Of a DNA stretch of 64,000 bases, positions 27,512-37,271 are shown piece by piece. Under the pieces are notes generated by a model. The model searched no databases, was not told the DNA's origin, and saw only the letters and a program-made list of their open reading frames with translations. Each line of letters starts with the position of its first letter. Within the stretch, counting starts at the first letter, position 1. The position numbers and the translations under genes are program-made. The DNA comes from Ornithinimicrobium sufpigmenti (GTDB taxonomy: Bacteria; Actinomycetota; Actinomycetes; Actinomycetales; Dermatophilaceae): contig NZ_CP036403.1 in NCBI RefSeq assembly GCF_004322775.1, positions 3,534,001 through 3,598,000 of the forward strand, in the 5' to 3' direction.

Positions 27512-27919
27512 ATGAAGAACAAGCTGATGCTGCTGATCGCCGGCGGCGCCGGATACGTCCTGGGTGCCCGCGCGGGCCGCGAGCGTTACGACGAGATCGC
27601 CGACCGGGCCAACAAGCTGTGGACGGACCCCCGCGTGCAGGAGAAGGTCGAGGAGGTCAAGGCCAAGGCTCCCGAGGTGGCCCAGATGGTGGGCGACCAG
27701 GCCAAGAGCAAGGCCGGTGACCTCAAGTCCAAGGCTTCCGACAAGGGGTCCGAGATGGGTGGCGCCATGGGTGACATGGGCGGCAGCTCCGGCAGCGACA
27801 GCGGCTCAGGCGCCGGCTCCAGCGGCGGCTACGAGAACGCCACCGGTGAGGTCACCGGGGACGGCGAGATCAAGGTCGACGACTCCGGCTTCGGCCCGGG
27901 TGGCGACAAGCTCCCCTGA
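27512..27919 (+). CDS. YtxH-like protein
   Basis: 135 residues. The N-terminal hydrophobic/glycine segment MLLIAGGAGYVLGARAGRERYDEI is the hallmark of actinobacterial YtxH-like proteins. It is followed by an amphipathic Lys/Glu helix (about 38-75) and a Gly/Ser-rich tail. Function unknown; some relatives are stress-linked. AAGGAGG sits 6 nt before the ATG, a strong site suggesting high expression. Confidence 0.8.
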   Translation: MKNKLMLLIAGGAGYVLGARAGRERYDEIADRANKLWTDPRVQEKVEEVKAKAPEVAQMVGDQAKSKAGDLKSKASDKGSEMGGAMGDMGGSSGSDSGSGAGSSGGYENATGEVTGDGEIKVDDSGFGPGGDKLP

Positions 27920-27968
27920 GCTGATCTGCTTCGCCCTCCCTGCGCACGCCGCCTCGAGGGTATGACGT

Positions 27969-28004
27969 GAAGCGGCCCCTCTCCCGCGGGAGAGGGGCCG
28001 CTTC
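27969..28004. terminator. Bidirectional hairpin terminator
   Basis: GAAGCGGCCCCTCTCCC pairs perfectly with GGGAGAGGGGCCGCTTC around a 2-nt centre, between the convergent YtxH-like gene and cysE. Confidence 0.85.
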
Positions 28005-28040
28005 GTGCGTGCCGGGCGCGCGCAGATCCAGCGCTTCGGC

Positions 28041-28661
28041 TCAGATCCAGAGCGCCGGCTCGTCGTAGAGGATGGCCTGCGGGTCCGCGCCGGGCTCGGA
28101 GGACCGGACCTTGGCCGGGATACCGGTGGCCACGCACATGGACGGGACGTCCTTGGTCACTACGGCGTTGGCGCCGACCTGGGCACCGTGGCCGAGGGTG
28201 ATGTTGCCCAGGACCTTGGCCCCGGCGCCGATGGTGACACCGTCGCCGAGCGTGGGGTGGCGCTTGACCGGGTCCAGCGACCGCCCGCCCAGGGTGACCC
28301 CGTGGTAGAGCATGACGTCGTCGCCGACCTCGGCCGTCTCACCTATCACCACGCCCATGCCGTGGTCGATGAAGAACCGCCGGCCGATGGTGGCCCCGGG
28401 GTGGATCTCCACCCCGGTGGCCGCCCGCGCCACGTGCGAGATCACGCGGGCCGGCAGCGTGACGCCGCGGTTCCACAGCTCGTGGCTGACGCGGTGGGTC
28501 CAGATGGCGTGCAGGCCGGGTGAGGCCAGCGCCATCTCCAGCCGGCTGTCCGTGGCCGGGTCACGCGCGATGGCCGCGTCGAGGTCCTCGCGGACGCCGG
28601 CCACGGCGCGCCTCAGCATCCCGGCGGCACGGCCGGGCGTCCTGACGAGGGCCGCGAGCAT
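28041..28661 (-). CDS. cysE: Serine O-acetyltransferase
   Basis: Acetyl-CoA plus L-serine gives O-acetylserine (cysteine synthesis). 206 residues, the short EpsC-like form without the long N-terminal domain. Left-handed beta-helix hexapeptides fill the C-terminal half, with the catalytic His in [14 protein letters not shown] (H100). Overlaps the upstream cysK stop by 1 bp, so the two consecutive pathway enzymes are co-translated. Confidence 0.96.
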   Translation of the reverse strand: MLAALVRTPGRAAGMLRRAVAGVREDLDAAIARDPATDSRLEMALASPGLHAIWTHRVSHELWNRGVTLPARVISHVARAATGVEIHPGATIGRRFFIDHGMGVVIGETAEVGDDVMLYHGVTLGGRSLDPVKRHPTLGDGVTIGAGAKVLGNITLGHGAQVGANAVVTKDVPSMCVATGIPAKVRSSEPGADPQAILYDEPALWI

Positions 28662-29596
28662 CAGTCAGTCAGCCCCTCGAAGAGGACGGTCGACAGATAG
28701 CGCTCACCGAAGTCGCAGACGACGGCGACGATGGTCTTGCCGGCGCTCTCGGGACGACGGGCGACCTCCAGGGCGGCGTGCACGATGGCACCGCTGGAGA
28801 TGCCGGCGAGGATGCCCTCCTTGGTGGCAAGGTCACGGGCCACCCGCACCGAGTCGTCGAGGGTGACGTCGGCGACCTCGTCGTAGATCTCGGTGTCGAG
28901 GATCTCCGGCACGAAGTTGGCGCCCAGACCCTGGATCTTGTGGGGTCCGGCCTGGCCCCCGGACAGGATCGGGGAGTCGGCCGGCTCGACCACGACGAGG
29001 CGCAGATCGGGCTTCTGCTCCTTGAGGTAACCACCGGCCCCGGTGATGGTGCCGCCAGTGCCGACGCCGGAGACGAAGATGTCGACCTGGCCGTCGGTGT
29101 CGGCCCAGATCTCCGGGCCGGTGGTGGCCCGGTGCACGGCGACGTTGGCGGGGTTGGCGAACTGGCGGGCGCGCACCGCGCCCTCCTTCTCGGCGATCTC
29201 GTCGGCCTTGGCGACCGCGCCCTTCATCCCCTCCGCGCCCGGGGTGAGGATCAGCTCGGCGCCGTAGGCACGCAGCAGGGCCCGGCGCTCCAGGCTCATG
29301 GTCTCCGGCATGGCCAGCACGACCCGGTAGCCGCGGGCCGCGCCCACCATGGCCAGCGCGATGCCGGTGTTGCCCGAGGTGCCCTCGACGATGGTGCCGC
29401 CAGGCTTCAGCTCGCCGCTCTCGACGGCGGCGTCGATGATGGCCGCGCCGATGCGGTCCTTGACCGAGTTGGCGGGGTTGGCGGACTCCAGCTTGACCAG
29501 CACCTGGGCACCTTCGGCGATGCCCTCGGTGAGGCGGTTGAGGCGCACCAGCGGGGTGCGGCCGATGGTCTGGGTGATGTCGTCGTAGACGGCCAC
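28661..29596 (-). CDS. cysK: O-acetylserine sulfhydrylase (cysteine synthase A)
   Basis: 311 residues, GTG start with AAAGG upstream. PLP lysine K46 in NSVKDR, the substrate loop TSGNTG (73-78) and the phosphate-binding GTGGT are intact. Condenses O-acetylserine with sulfide to cysteine. The C-terminal portion that docks CysE is present. A TATAAC hexamer (29644-29649, minus strand) is a plausible -10 for the cysK-cysE operon. Confidence 0.97.
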   Translation of the reverse strand: MAVYDDITQTIGRTPLVRLNRLTEGIAEGAQVLVKLESANPANSVKDRIGAAIIDAAVESGELKPGGTIVEGTSGNTGIALAMVGAARGYRVVLAMPETMSLERRALLRAYGAELILTPGAEGMKGAVAKADEIAEKEGAVRARQFANPANVAVHRATTGPEIWADTDGQVDIFVSGVGTGGTITGAGGYLKEQKPDLRLVVVEPADSPILSGGQAGPHKIQGLGANFVPEILDTEIYDEVADVTLDDSVRVARDLATKEGILAGISSGAIVHAALEVARRPESAGKTIVAVVCDFGERYLSTVLFEGLTD

Positions 29597-29774
29597 GTGA
29601 AGGACCTTTCATCAGGGGATGATGGGCTTGAGCTCTCGCGTCCGTTATACAACGCTGAACACCGCGTTATTCCACGGGCCCCCGCCCCCGCCCCCGCGCT
29701 CCCCCGCGCGGCTACCAGGCCGCCCGCGGCAGGTCCCCGGCACCCCTGTCGGGCGGGGCGACTACCCTGCGCTT

Positions 29775-32426
29775 ATGTCACTCACGGTCCTGCAGGTCCT
29801 CGCCATCGTCGTCGCGGCCCTGGTCACCCTGACTGCGGTCGCGCTCTTCGTGCGCACGATCGTCGGCTTCGTGGCCAAGTTCCGCCTCGGCCAGCCGGCC
29901 GCCGCGCGGGCGGACGAGCCGGGGACCCGCACGATCACGCTGATCCGGGAGTTTCTCGGGCACACCCGGATGGCCCGCAAGCCGGTGGTCGCGATCGCGC
30001 ACTGGGGCGTGATGCTCGGCTTCATCCTGCTGACCACGACCCTGGCCACCGCCTACGGCCAGCTCGTCGACCCCTCCTTCGCCCTGCCGCTCATCGGGCA
30101 CTTCCCGCCCTACATCTGGCTCGCGGAGCTCTTCGGCTGGTTCACGATCTTCGGCATCATCGCGCTGATCGTGGTCCGCCAGCGCATGCACCCCCGCTCG
30201 CTGGACCGGCGGAGCCGGTTCTGGGGATCCAGCTTCTGGCAGGCGTATGTCGTGGAGTTCGTGATCCTCGGCGTCGGCCTGTGCATCGTGGCGCTGCGGG
30301 CCCTGGAGTATGCGCTGGGTCGGGCCACCGGCGCGGACTGGGCGGACGTCGCGCACTTCCCGACGACCGGTTGGATCGGCAGCGTCTTCGAGGGCATGTC
30401 GGTCGGCGCGATCGAGAACACCATCGTCGTGGTGGCCCTGGTCAAGATCCTCATCTCGATGGGCTGGATGATCACGGTGGCGCTCACCCCGACGATGGGT
30501 GTGGCCTGGCACCGGTTCCTCGCCTTCCCCAACATCTGGTTCAAGCGGCACGCCGACGGCCGCACCTCCCTCGGTGAGCTGCAGCCGATCCAGATCGCCG
30601 GCGAGCCCGTCGACTTCGAGAACATCGAGGAGCTCGACGAGGACGCCGCCCTGGGCGTGGGCAAGGTGGACGACTTCACCTGGAAGGGCCTGCTGGACTT
30701 CTCCACCTGCACCGAGTGCGGCCGCTGCCAGGAGCAGTGCCCCGCCTGGCACACCGACAAGCCGCTGTCGCCCAAGATGCTGGTGACCCAGCTGCGCAAC
30801 CACCACCACGCCGCGGCCCCCTGGCTGCTGGCCACCCCGGAGGCACGGGCCGGCGCCGCATCCGCCCTCGAGGCGGCCGGCGGGGCCGGTGCCGCGGGCC
30901 TGCCCGACCAGCTGCACGGCATACCCACCACGGCGGTGCTGGAGGCTCAGCGGCCGCTCGTCGGCGAGACCGAGGGCGACCCGACCATCCCCAGCGGTGG
31001 GGGCGTCATCGACCCCGAGGTGCTGTGGTCCTGCACGACCTGCGGCGCCTGCGTCGAGCAGTGCCCCGTGGACATCGAGCACGTGGACGCGATCGTGGAC
31101 ATGCGCCGCTACCAGTCGCTGATCGAGTCGGCCTTCCCGACCGAGCTGGGCGGCCTGTTCAAGAACCTGGAGAACAAGGGCAACCCGTGGGGGATGAACG
31201 CCCGGCTGCGGATGGACTGGGCCAAGGACCTCGACTTCGAGATCCCGATGGCCGGCGCTGACATTGAAGACCTGAGCGAGGTCGACTATCTCTTCTGGGT
31301 CGGCTGCGCGGGCGCCTTCGAGGACCGGGCGAAGAAGACGACGCGGGCGGTGGCCGAGCTGCTGCACACCGCGGGCGTCTCGTTCGCGGTGCTCGGCGAC
31401 GGTGAGACCTGCAGCGGCGACCCGGCGCGGCGCGCGGGCAACGAGTTCCTCTTCCAGATGCTGGCGATGCAGAACGTCGAGGTGCTCAACGAGGTCGGCG
31501 CGACCAAGATCGTCGTGACCTGCGCGCACTGCTTCAACACCATCAAGAACGAGTACCCCCAGGTGGGCGGCACCTTCGAGGTCGTCCACCACACCCAGCT
31601 GCTGAACAAGCTGGTGCGCGAGAAGCGGCTCGTCCCGGTCGCCCGCCCCGACCAGGCCGACACCCAGGGCGCCGCCTCGACCGCCTCCACCGTGACCTAC
31701 CACGACCCCTGCTACCTGGGCCGCCACAACCAGGTCTACGCCCCGCCGCGCGAGCTGCTCGGCGCGCTGCCCGGCGTGGAGATGCGCGAGATGCCCCGGC
31801 ACGGCGAGAAGTCCTTCTGCTGCGGCGCCGGCGGTGCCCGCATGTGGATGGAGGAGAAGATCGGCACCCGGATCAACCTCAACCGCACCGAGGAGGCCCT
31901 GGCCACCGGCGCGGACCGGATCGCGATCGGCTGCCCGTTCTGCCGGGTCATGCTCTCCGACGGTCTGACCCAGAAGCAGTCCGAGGGCGCCCGCGAGGAG
32001 GTCGAGGTCGTCGACGTCGCCCAGATGCTGCTCGCGGCGGTGCGGCGCGGCCAGGAGGTCGAGGCGGAGGTCGAGCTGGAGGAGGCTGCGGTCGCGGCTG
32101 TGGACGGCATGGCTGCGGCCGACGCTGACAGCGCGGTGGACGGCTCCGGGGCGAAGGTCCCGGCTGAGGGATCCGCGGAGGCTGGCGCACCGACCACGTC
32201 GGCAGCAGCCTCCGGGGAGGTCGCCGACCAGGCCCAGGTCGAGCAGATCGAGGGTGACCTGGTCGAGGAGGGCGTGGCGCCGACGAGCACCGAGGCCGTG
32301 GAGACCACGCTCGGCCCCGAGCAGCAGCTGGACCAGCCCGCCGACGCGGAGCCCACCGCGGACGCCGACGGCAACCCCCAGCCGGACGTGGACCCCGAGC
32401 CGGGGGCTGGCCCCGCGAAGGGCTGA
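29775..32426 (+). CDS. Membrane (Fe-S)-binding reductase, Rv0338c-like
   Basis: 883 residues in one chain. About six membrane helices fill the first 250 residues (heme b-type subunit resemblance), then a ferredoxin-like pair of cysteine motifs CTECGRCQEQCP (near 312) and CTTCGACVEQCP (near 419). Two CCG-type domains follow (HDPCYLGRHN, KSFCCGAGGARMW) as in heterodisulfide-reductase subunits. Orthologous in layout to mycobacterial Rv0338c; it probably moves electrons between a quinone and a soluble donor. A roughly 110-residue acidic tail is atypical. Divergent from cysK (about 180 bp). Confidence 0.88.
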   Translation: MSLTVLQVLAIVVAALVTLTAVALFVRTIVGFVAKFRLGQPAAARADEPGTRTITLIREFLGHTRMARKPVVAIAHWGVMLGFILLTTTLATAYGQLVDPSFALPLIGHFPPYIWLAELFGWFTIFGIIALIVVRQRMHPRSLDRRSRFWGSSFWQAYVVEFVILGVGLCIVALRALEYALGRATGADWADVAHFPTTGWIGSVFEGMSVGAIENTIVVVALVKILISMGWMITVALTPTMGVAWHRFLAFPNIWFKRHADGRTSLGELQPIQIAGEPVDFENIEELDEDAALGVGKVDDFTWKGLLDFSTCTECGRCQEQCPAWHTDKPLSPKMLVTQLRNHHHAAAPWLLATPEARAGAASALEAAGGAGAAGLPDQLHGIPTTAVLEAQRPLVGETEGDPTIPSGGGVIDPEVLWSCTTCGACVEQCPVDIEHVDAIVDMRRYQSLIESAFPTELGGLFKNLENKGNPWGMNARLRMDWAKDLDFEIPMAGADIEDLSEVDYLFWVGCAGAFEDRAKKTTRAVAELLHTAGVSFAVLGDGETCSGDPARRAGNEFLFQMLAMQNVEVLNEVGATKIVVTCAHCFNTIKNEYPQVGGTFEVVHHTQLLNKLVREKRLVPVARPDQADTQGAASTASTVTYHDPCYLGRHNQVYAPPRELLGALPGVEMREMPRHGEKSFCCGAGGARMWMEEKIGTRINLNRTEEALATGADRIAIGCPFCRVMLSDGLTQKQSEGAREEVEVVDVAQMLLAAVRRGQEVEAEVELEEAAVAAVDGMAAADADSAVDGSGAKVPAEGSAEAGAPTTSAAASGEVADQAQVEQIEGDLVEEGVAPTSTEAVETTLGPEQQLDQPADAEPTADADGNPQPDVDPEPGAGPAKG

Positions 32427-32437
32427 CACCAGATCGC

Positions 32438-32474
32438 GAGGCCCCCACGGACGCACGTCGCCCGTGGGGGTCTC
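32438..32474. terminator. Bidirectional hairpin terminator
   Basis: GAGGCCCCCACGG pairs with CCGTGGGGGTCTC (one G-T mismatch) between the convergent Fe-S reductase and VanY-like genes. Confidence 0.75.
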
Positions 32475-32522
32475 CTGTTGCCCGTGGCCGTACGGGACGT
32501 GGTCCGGTCGCGCGGGCGCTGG

Positions 32523-33551
32523 TCAGTGCACGCCGGCGGCGCGGGCCGCGACCGGTTGGAAGTGCTCCCAGTAGGCCTCGCCGGCCAGGTGCATGCCCCA
32601 CGCCGCGCGAGGCCCGACGTAGCGCAGGTGCCAGGGCTCCCAGGCGTAGCCGGTGACGGCCTGACCGTCCTGCGGGTAGCGGACGATGAAGCCCCAGCGG
32701 TGGGCGTTCGCGGCCACCCACTGGCCTTCCGGGGAAGCGCCGAAGCACTGGTAGTTGCAGGTCCCCCCGAGGTCGACCGCCAGGCCGAGCTGGTGCTCGC
32801 TGTGGCCGGGTCGGGCCGAGAGCAGGTCGGCTCGCTCCTCCCCCAGGCGACCCGCCCAGTCGGCGAAGGTGCCCGCCTGCGTCTCGTGGGAGCGGAACCC
32901 CGAGGTGACGGTCAGCGACGGGTGCCCGGCTTCCGCGGCGGCCGCGAACAGGGCGTCCAGCTGCTCGCCCACCTCGGCCCGCGCCTGGTAGACCCCACCG
33001 CGCAGCGGGACGAGGTCCTCCGGCACGTAGTCGACCGGGTCGACCGCCTGCTCACGGGTGACCTGCGCCAGCAGCATCCTGGCGTCGGTCGCCTCGAGCG
33101 GGGTCGGCGGCAGCGCCTGCCAGGCGGGGATCGTGCAGCCCAGGGCGCTCGCGCCGAACGCCGCCCCGCCGACCGGCCCGGACGCGATCTCCGCACCACC
33201 GGGCTCGGCCCGGCACGGCTCCCCCGGTCCGGTGGGGGTCAGTGCGTCCGGGTCCTGGCCCGCAGCCACGGTGGCGCCCTGCCGATCGGCCGGCGGCGGA
33301 GGCGGGACGGCGACCGCCGCGGCCTGCGCCTCGACCTGGCCACCGGAGGGGTCTGCGCCGCTGAACGGCATACCCCCTCGCGTGACGGCGAAACCGGAGA
33401 CGGCCACCACCGCGACCAGCCCGAGCGCCGCCGCGCGTCGTCGCCGCAGCACCACCTGCTGACGGCGACGGAGCAGCGCGGGGAGCGACCCGTGCGCGCG
33501 GCGACCCGGCTGCACGTCCTCGGCGTGCGGCGCGGGTGCCGGTGCGCTCAT
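32523..33551 (-). CDS. D-Ala-D-Ala carboxypeptidase (VanY-like M15)
   Basis: 342 residues. Basic cytosolic start, one membrane helix (about 40-58), an Ala/Pro-rich spacer with a Cys pair, then the peptidase domain. Motifs: SGFRSHETQ, zinc site PGHSEHQLGLAVDL (H...D) and EPWHLRYVG (catalytic Glu, zinc His). It trims peptidoglycan stem peptides outside the membrane. No vancomycin-resistance genes are nearby. Stop and dcd start are 16 bp apart, so these may share a transcript. Confidence 0.9.
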   Translation of the reverse strand: MSAPAPAPHAEDVQPGRRAHGSLPALLRRRQQVVLRRRRAAALGLVAVVAVSGFAVTRGGMPFSGADPSGGQVEAQAAAVAVPPPPPADRQGATVAAGQDPDALTPTGPGEPCRAEPGGAEIASGPVGGAAFGASALGCTIPAWQALPPTPLEATDARMLLAQVTREQAVDPVDYVPEDLVPLRGGVYQARAEVGEQLDALFAAAAEAGHPSLTVTSGFRSHETQAGTFADWAGRLGEERADLLSARPGHSEHQLGLAVDLGGTCNYQCFGASPEGQWVAANAHRWGFIVRYPQDGQAVTGYAWEPWHLRYVGPRAAWGMHLAGEAYWEHFQPVAARAAGVH

Positions 33552-33567
33552 CGCGGGTGCCGCCTCC

Positions 33568-34149
33568 TCAGTCAGCTATCCGGGTGCGGTGGAAGGACTG
33601 GAAGGAACGGCTGGCGGTCGGCCCGCGCTGGCCCTGGTAGTGGCTTCCGCGAGGGGCCGAGCCATAGGGGTGCTCGGCCGGCGAGCTGAGCTGGAAGAAG
33701 CACAGCTGGCCGATCTTCATCCCCGGGTGGAGCAGGATCGGCAGCGTCGCCACGTTGGACAGCTCGAGGGTGACGTGACCGGTGAAGCCGGGGTCGACGA
33801 AGCCGGCCGTCGCGTGGGTGAGCAGTCCCAGGCGACCCAGGGAGCTCTTGCCCTCGACCCGCGCGGCGATGTCGTCCGGGAGGGTCACCTGCTCGAACGT
33901 GGAGGCCAGCACGAACTCCCCCGGGTGCAGCACGAAGGTCTCCTCCGGCCCGGTCTCGATGAGCCGGGTCAGCTCGGGCTGCTCCTGGGACGGGTCGATC
34001 ATCGGGTACTTGTGGTTGTCGAACAGCCGGAAGTAGCGGTCCAGCCGGACGTCGATGCTCGAGGGCTGGATCATCCCCGGCTCGAACGGGTCCAGGACGA
34101 CCCGACCGGAGTCGAGCTGGGCACGGATGTCGCGGTCGGAGAGCAGCAC
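33568..34149 (-). CDS. dcd: dCTP deaminase
   Basis: 193 residues, GTG start. Conserved [18 protein letters not shown] and [16 protein letters not shown] are present, with the catalytic Glu in the latter block and the late GQLCFFQL strand. Deaminates dCTP to dUTP for dTTP synthesis; actinobacterial members often also hydrolyse dUTP to dUMP, which sequence alone does not settle. Divergent from the tRNA-Gly gene by 81 bp. Confidence 0.96.
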   Translation of the reverse strand: MLLSDRDIRAQLDSGRVVLDPFEPGMIQPSSIDVRLDRYFRLFDNHKYPMIDPSQEQPELTRLIETGPEETFVLHPGEFVLASTFEQVTLPDDIAARVEGKSSLGRLGLLTHATAGFVDPGFTGHVTLELSNVATLPILLHPGMKIGQLCFFQLSSPAEHPYGSAPRGSHYQGQRGPTASRSFQSFHRTRIAD

Positions 34150-34230
34150 GTTGGCAGCCTATCCGGGGTGGCGCTTTGACCCTGGGAGGAGGCCGGTTAG
34201 TATGTCGCTTCGACCCCTCAACAGGGTCGT

Positions 34231-34301
34231 GCGGGCGTAGTTCAATGGTAGAACATCAGCTTCCCAAGCTGAATACGCGAGTTCGATTCTCGTCGCCCGC
34301 T
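34231..34301 (+). tRNA. tRNA-Gly (CCC)
   Basis: GCGGGCG pairs with CGCCCGC. The anticodon loop TTCCCAA between CAGC and GCTG gives CCC (GGG codons). T loop GTTCGATTC. CCA is not encoded. Confidence 0.96.
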
Positions 34302-34406
34302 CTCCCTCCGGCCACACCTGCCTACCTCTCGGCGGCCGCTGCGCCCGGGTACGCCCGCCCCCTGCTGAGCGCCTCCGCGCATCGCTGCACGTCGGCGGCG
34401 GGCCCC

Positions 34407-34820
34407 TCACTCGTGCGGGTTGAGCAGCTCCGCGTCCGAGATCCCGTCGGAGCGCTTGCGCACCCAGTCGGCATACTCCGGCAGCGCGTGCGTGACCGGC
34501 ACCCCGAGGATCTCCGGAACCTCATAGCTGTGCTCCTCCACGATCACCGCGGACAGGGCCTCGAAGGCGTCCTCGGTGGTCTTCATCAGCAGGAGCCACT
34601 CGTCGCCCTGCTGGGTCTCCCCCTGCCAGCTGTAGACCGAGGTGATCGGGCCGATGACCTGCACGCACGCCGCCAGCTGCCGCGCGACCAGGCTGTGCGC
34701 CAGCGCCAGGCCCGTCTCGGTGTCCGGCACCGCCACCCGCACCTCCAGCAGACCCGGGCTGTCCGGGCTCTGCGGCGGGGTGGGCTGGTCGGCCGCGCCA
34801 GGGCCGATCTCGTTCTTCAT
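34407..34820 (-). CDS. cutA: CutA-like divalent-cation tolerance protein
   Basis: 137 residues. CutA1 core from about residue 25: VRVAVPDTETGLALAHSLVARQLAACVQVIGPITSVY..., with EVPEILGVPV and a terminal YADWV. It forms a trimeric ferredoxin-like fold; despite the name, its biological role is unclear. The first 24 residues are a disordered extension. Divergent from the acyl-CoA ligase (75 bp). Confidence 0.93.
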   Translation of the reverse strand: MKNEIGPGAADQPTPPQSPDSPGLLEVRVAVPDTETGLALAHSLVARQLAACVQVIGPITSVYSWQGETQQGDEWLLLMKTTEDAFEALSAVIVEEHSYEVPEILGVPVTHALPEYADWVRKRSDGISDAELLNPHE

Positions 34821-34895
34821 GACGGCACACTAGGGCAGGTCCGGGAACCGTGGCGAGTGCTGGCACGCGCGCCTGTGGACAGGCAGGATGGTGTC

Positions 34896-36554
34896 ATGTC
34901 GGACACAGCGAGCGCTCCGGTGGACCCGTCCCCGTCCCACGCGGTGGGGAGCACGGACGTCCCGCTGCTGGAGCAGACCATCGGGGACAACCTGGACCAG
35001 AACGCCCGCGCCCATGCCGAGCGCGAGGCGCTGGTGGAGATGGAGAGCGGCCGCCGCTGGACGTATGCCGAGCTGCTCACCGAGGTCAACCGCGCCGCCC
35101 GGGCCTTCCTCGCCTCCGGCGTGCGCCGCGGCGACCGGGTCGGGATCTGGGCACCGAACTGCGCCGAGTGGACGATCGTGCAGCTCGCCACCGCCAAGAT
35201 CGGCGCGATCCTGGTCAACATCAACCCGGCGTACCGCACCCACGAGCTGGCCTACGTGCTGCGCCGGTCGGGCGTCTCCACGATCGTCGTCGCCGAGTCG
35301 TTCAAGGGCAGCAGCTACCCCGCGATGGTGGAGGAGGTGCGGAGCGAGTGCCCGGATCTGGTCCAGGTCCTCGTCATCGGCAGCACGGGCTGGCGCGAGT
35401 TCCTCGACGGCGCGCACCAGGTGACGCGGGACCGGCTGGTCGAGCTGCAGTCGCAGCTGGACCCCGGGGACCCCATCAACATCCAGTACACGTCCGGCAC
35501 CACCGGCTTCCCCAAGGGCGCGACCCTCTCCCACCGCAACATCCTCAACAACGGCTACTTCGTTGGCGAGGGCTGCGGCTACACCGAACGGGACGTGATC
35601 TGCATACCCGTGCCCTTCTACCACTGCTTCGGGATGGTGATGGGCAACCTGGCGGCCGTCACGCACGGCGCCTGCATGGTGATCCCCGGGCCGGGGTTCG
35701 ACCCCGCGGGGACACTGCGCGCCGTGCGGGAGGAGCAGTGCACGTCGCTGTACGGGGTGCCGACGATGTTCATCGCCGAGTTCGCGCTCATCGACAGGGG
35801 TGAGGGCTTCTCGATCGACGACCTGGCCTCGGTGCGGACCGGGATCATGGCCGGCTCGCTGTGCCCGGCGTCGGTGATGCGCCGGCTGATCGAGGCTGGG
35901 ATCACCGACCTGACGATCTGCTACGGCATGACCGAGACCTCGCCGGTGTCGACGATGACCTCGCCGTCGGACCCGTTCGAGAAGAAGACCGGCACCGTCG
36001 GCCGCGTCATGCCGCACCTGGAGATCGCGATCGTCGACCCGACGACGCGCGAGACCGTCCCCCGCGGGACGCCGGGTGAGTTCTGCACGAAGGGCTACTC
36101 GGTCATGCTCGGCTACTGGGAGGAGCCGGAGAAGACGGCCGAGGTGCTCAGGGACGGGTGGATGGCCACCGGCGACATCGGCGTGATGGACGAGGAGGGG
36201 TATGTGGAGATCACCGGCCGGATCAAGGACCTGGTGATCCGCGGTGGGGAGAACATCTATCCCCGCGAGGTCGAGGAGTTCCTCATGGGCCACCCCGACG
36301 TGCTCGACGCGCAGGTCGTGGGGGTCGCGGACCCGCGGTACGGCGAAGAGCTGATGGCCTGGCTGCGGATCAAGGACGGCGCCGAGCCGCTGACGGAGGA
36401 GTCGGTGCGGGAGTTCTGCACCGGCAAGCTGGCCCACTACAAGATCCCCCGCTACGTCCGCATCATCGAGGAGTATCCGATGACGGTCACCGGCAAGATC
36501 CGCAAGGTCGAGCTGCGCGAGGCCGGCGAGCAGTCGATCCAGGGCCAGGGCTGA
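34896..36554 (+). CDS. Fatty-acyl-CoA ligase (AMP-binding family)
   Basis: 552 residues. ANL-superfamily motifs: QYTSGTTGFPKGATLSH (AMP binding), CYGMTETSPV, GWMATGDIG, GRIKDLVIRGGENIYPRE (hinge) and the catalytic lysine in TVTGKIRK near the end. Activates a carboxylic acid, probably medium or long chain, to its CoA thioester. It stands alone with no beta-oxidation gene beside it. The start at 34896 (MSDTASAPVD) avoids a spurious longer frame. Confidence 0.93.
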   Translation: MSDTASAPVDPSPSHAVGSTDVPLLEQTIGDNLDQNARAHAEREALVEMESGRRWTYAELLTEVNRAARAFLASGVRRGDRVGIWAPNCAEWTIVQLATAKIGAILVNINPAYRTHELAYVLRRSGVSTIVVAESFKGSSYPAMVEEVRSECPDLVQVLVIGSTGWREFLDGAHQVTRDRLVELQSQLDPGDPINIQYTSGTTGFPKGATLSHRNILNNGYFVGEGCGYTERDVICIPVPFYHCFGMVMGNLAAVTHGACMVIPGPGFDPAGTLRAVREEQCTSLYGVPTMFIAEFALIDRGEGFSIDDLASVRTGIMAGSLCPASVMRRLIEAGITDLTICYGMTETSPVSTMTSPSDPFEKKTGTVGRVMPHLEIAIVDPTTRETVPRGTPGEFCTKGYSVMLGYWEEPEKTAEVLRDGWMATGDIGVMDEEGYVEITGRIKDLVIRGGENIYPREVEEFLMGHPDVLDAQVVGVADPRYGEELMAWLRIKDGAEPLTEESVREFCTGKLAHYKIPRYVRIIEEYPMTVTGKIRKVELREAGEQSIQGQG

Positions 36555-36573
36555 GCCTGACCGACCCGCTCCC

Positions 36574-36607
36574 ACCGGCGACACAATTTGCTCGCCACCG
36601 GCGACAC
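36574..36607. repeat. Two 23-bp-period repeats, GTGTCGCCGGT family, opposite orientation
   Basis: ACCGGCGACAC occurs at 36574-36584 and again exactly 23 bp later at 36597-36607. Its reverse complement GTGTCGCCGGT is the core of the tandem repeats at 19058-19126 and 37738-37829. Here the bases after the core are GGCGAGCAAATT. Lies between the ligase stop and the acetyltransferase start. Confidence 0.85.
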
Positions 36608-36656
36608 GGCCTGCTCGCGGACGATATCCGTCCGCTTCTCCTGCTGCACTGGTCCG

Positions 36657-37250
36657 GTGAGCACCTGGGAGACCCGGCCATTGACGGCTGCGACGTTCGA
36701 GGACTTCGCCGATGTCGTGAACCCCCGACGGCGCGAGAACCACTGCTGGTGTCTGTCGCACCGGCTGCCGCTGAAGGAGATCGAGGCGCTGGGTCAGGGC
36801 TCGCGCGAGCAGGCGATGCGCTGCCTGGCCGATCGCGAACCCCCGCCCGGGGTGGTGACCTACCGCGACGGCACTCCCGTCGGCTGGTGCAGCATCAGCC
36901 CCAGGTCGGCCATCCCCCGGCTGCAGACCTCTCGGCTGATCAGGCCGGTGGACGACACCCCGGTATGGAGCATCATCTGCCTGGTCGTGCGGGGTGGCCA
37001 CCGTCGCCAGGGAGTGGTGCGCCATATGCTCGAGGGCGCGGTGGAGTATGCGGCGAGGCAGGGCGCGCCCGCGGTCGAGGCCTACCCGGTGGACCCGGGG
37101 GGTCGGATGGACACGACGATGGCCTTCGTCGGGACGGTGTCCATGTTCCGCGGAGCCGGGTTCTCCCAGGTCGGCACCACCGACGCGGTCGCGAGCCGGA
37201 TGCCGCGGGTCGTCATGCGGCGCGATCTGGGCACGGCGCCGTCGAGTTGA
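36657..37250 (+). CDS. GNAT-family acetyltransferase
   Basis: 197 residues from a GTG. The N-terminal TFEDFADVVNPRRRENHCWCLSHRLP block and the acetyl-CoA loop VRGGHRRQGVVRHMLEGA (a QxxGxxx variant), then AVEAYPVDP, mark a known actinobacterial GNAT subgroup. The substrate is unknown. No clear ribosome site precedes the GTG, so the start is tentative; the open frame continues upstream into the repeats. A DinB-like gene follows 21 bp later. Confidence 0.8.
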   Translation: MSTWETRPLTAATFEDFADVVNPRRRENHCWCLSHRLPLKEIEALGQGSREQAMRCLADREPPPGVVTYRDGTPVGWCSISPRSAIPRLQTSRLIRPVDDTPVWSIICLVVRGGHRRQGVVRHMLEGAVEYAARQGAPAVEAYPVDPGGRMDTTMAFVGTVSMFRGAGFSQVGTTDAVASRMPRVVMRRDLGTAPSS

Positions 37251-37271
37251 CCCGTGGCGGAGGATAGGCGG

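Noticed and set aside
29778..32456. 892-codon open frame antisense to the Fe-S reductase
   Set aside because: Typical high-GC mirror frame; no family motifs, and the plus strand has full Fe-S motifs and a good start.
32523..33551. Vancomycin-resistance vanY
   Set aside because: No vanHAX or VanRS genes nearby; this is an ordinary M15 carboxypeptidase.
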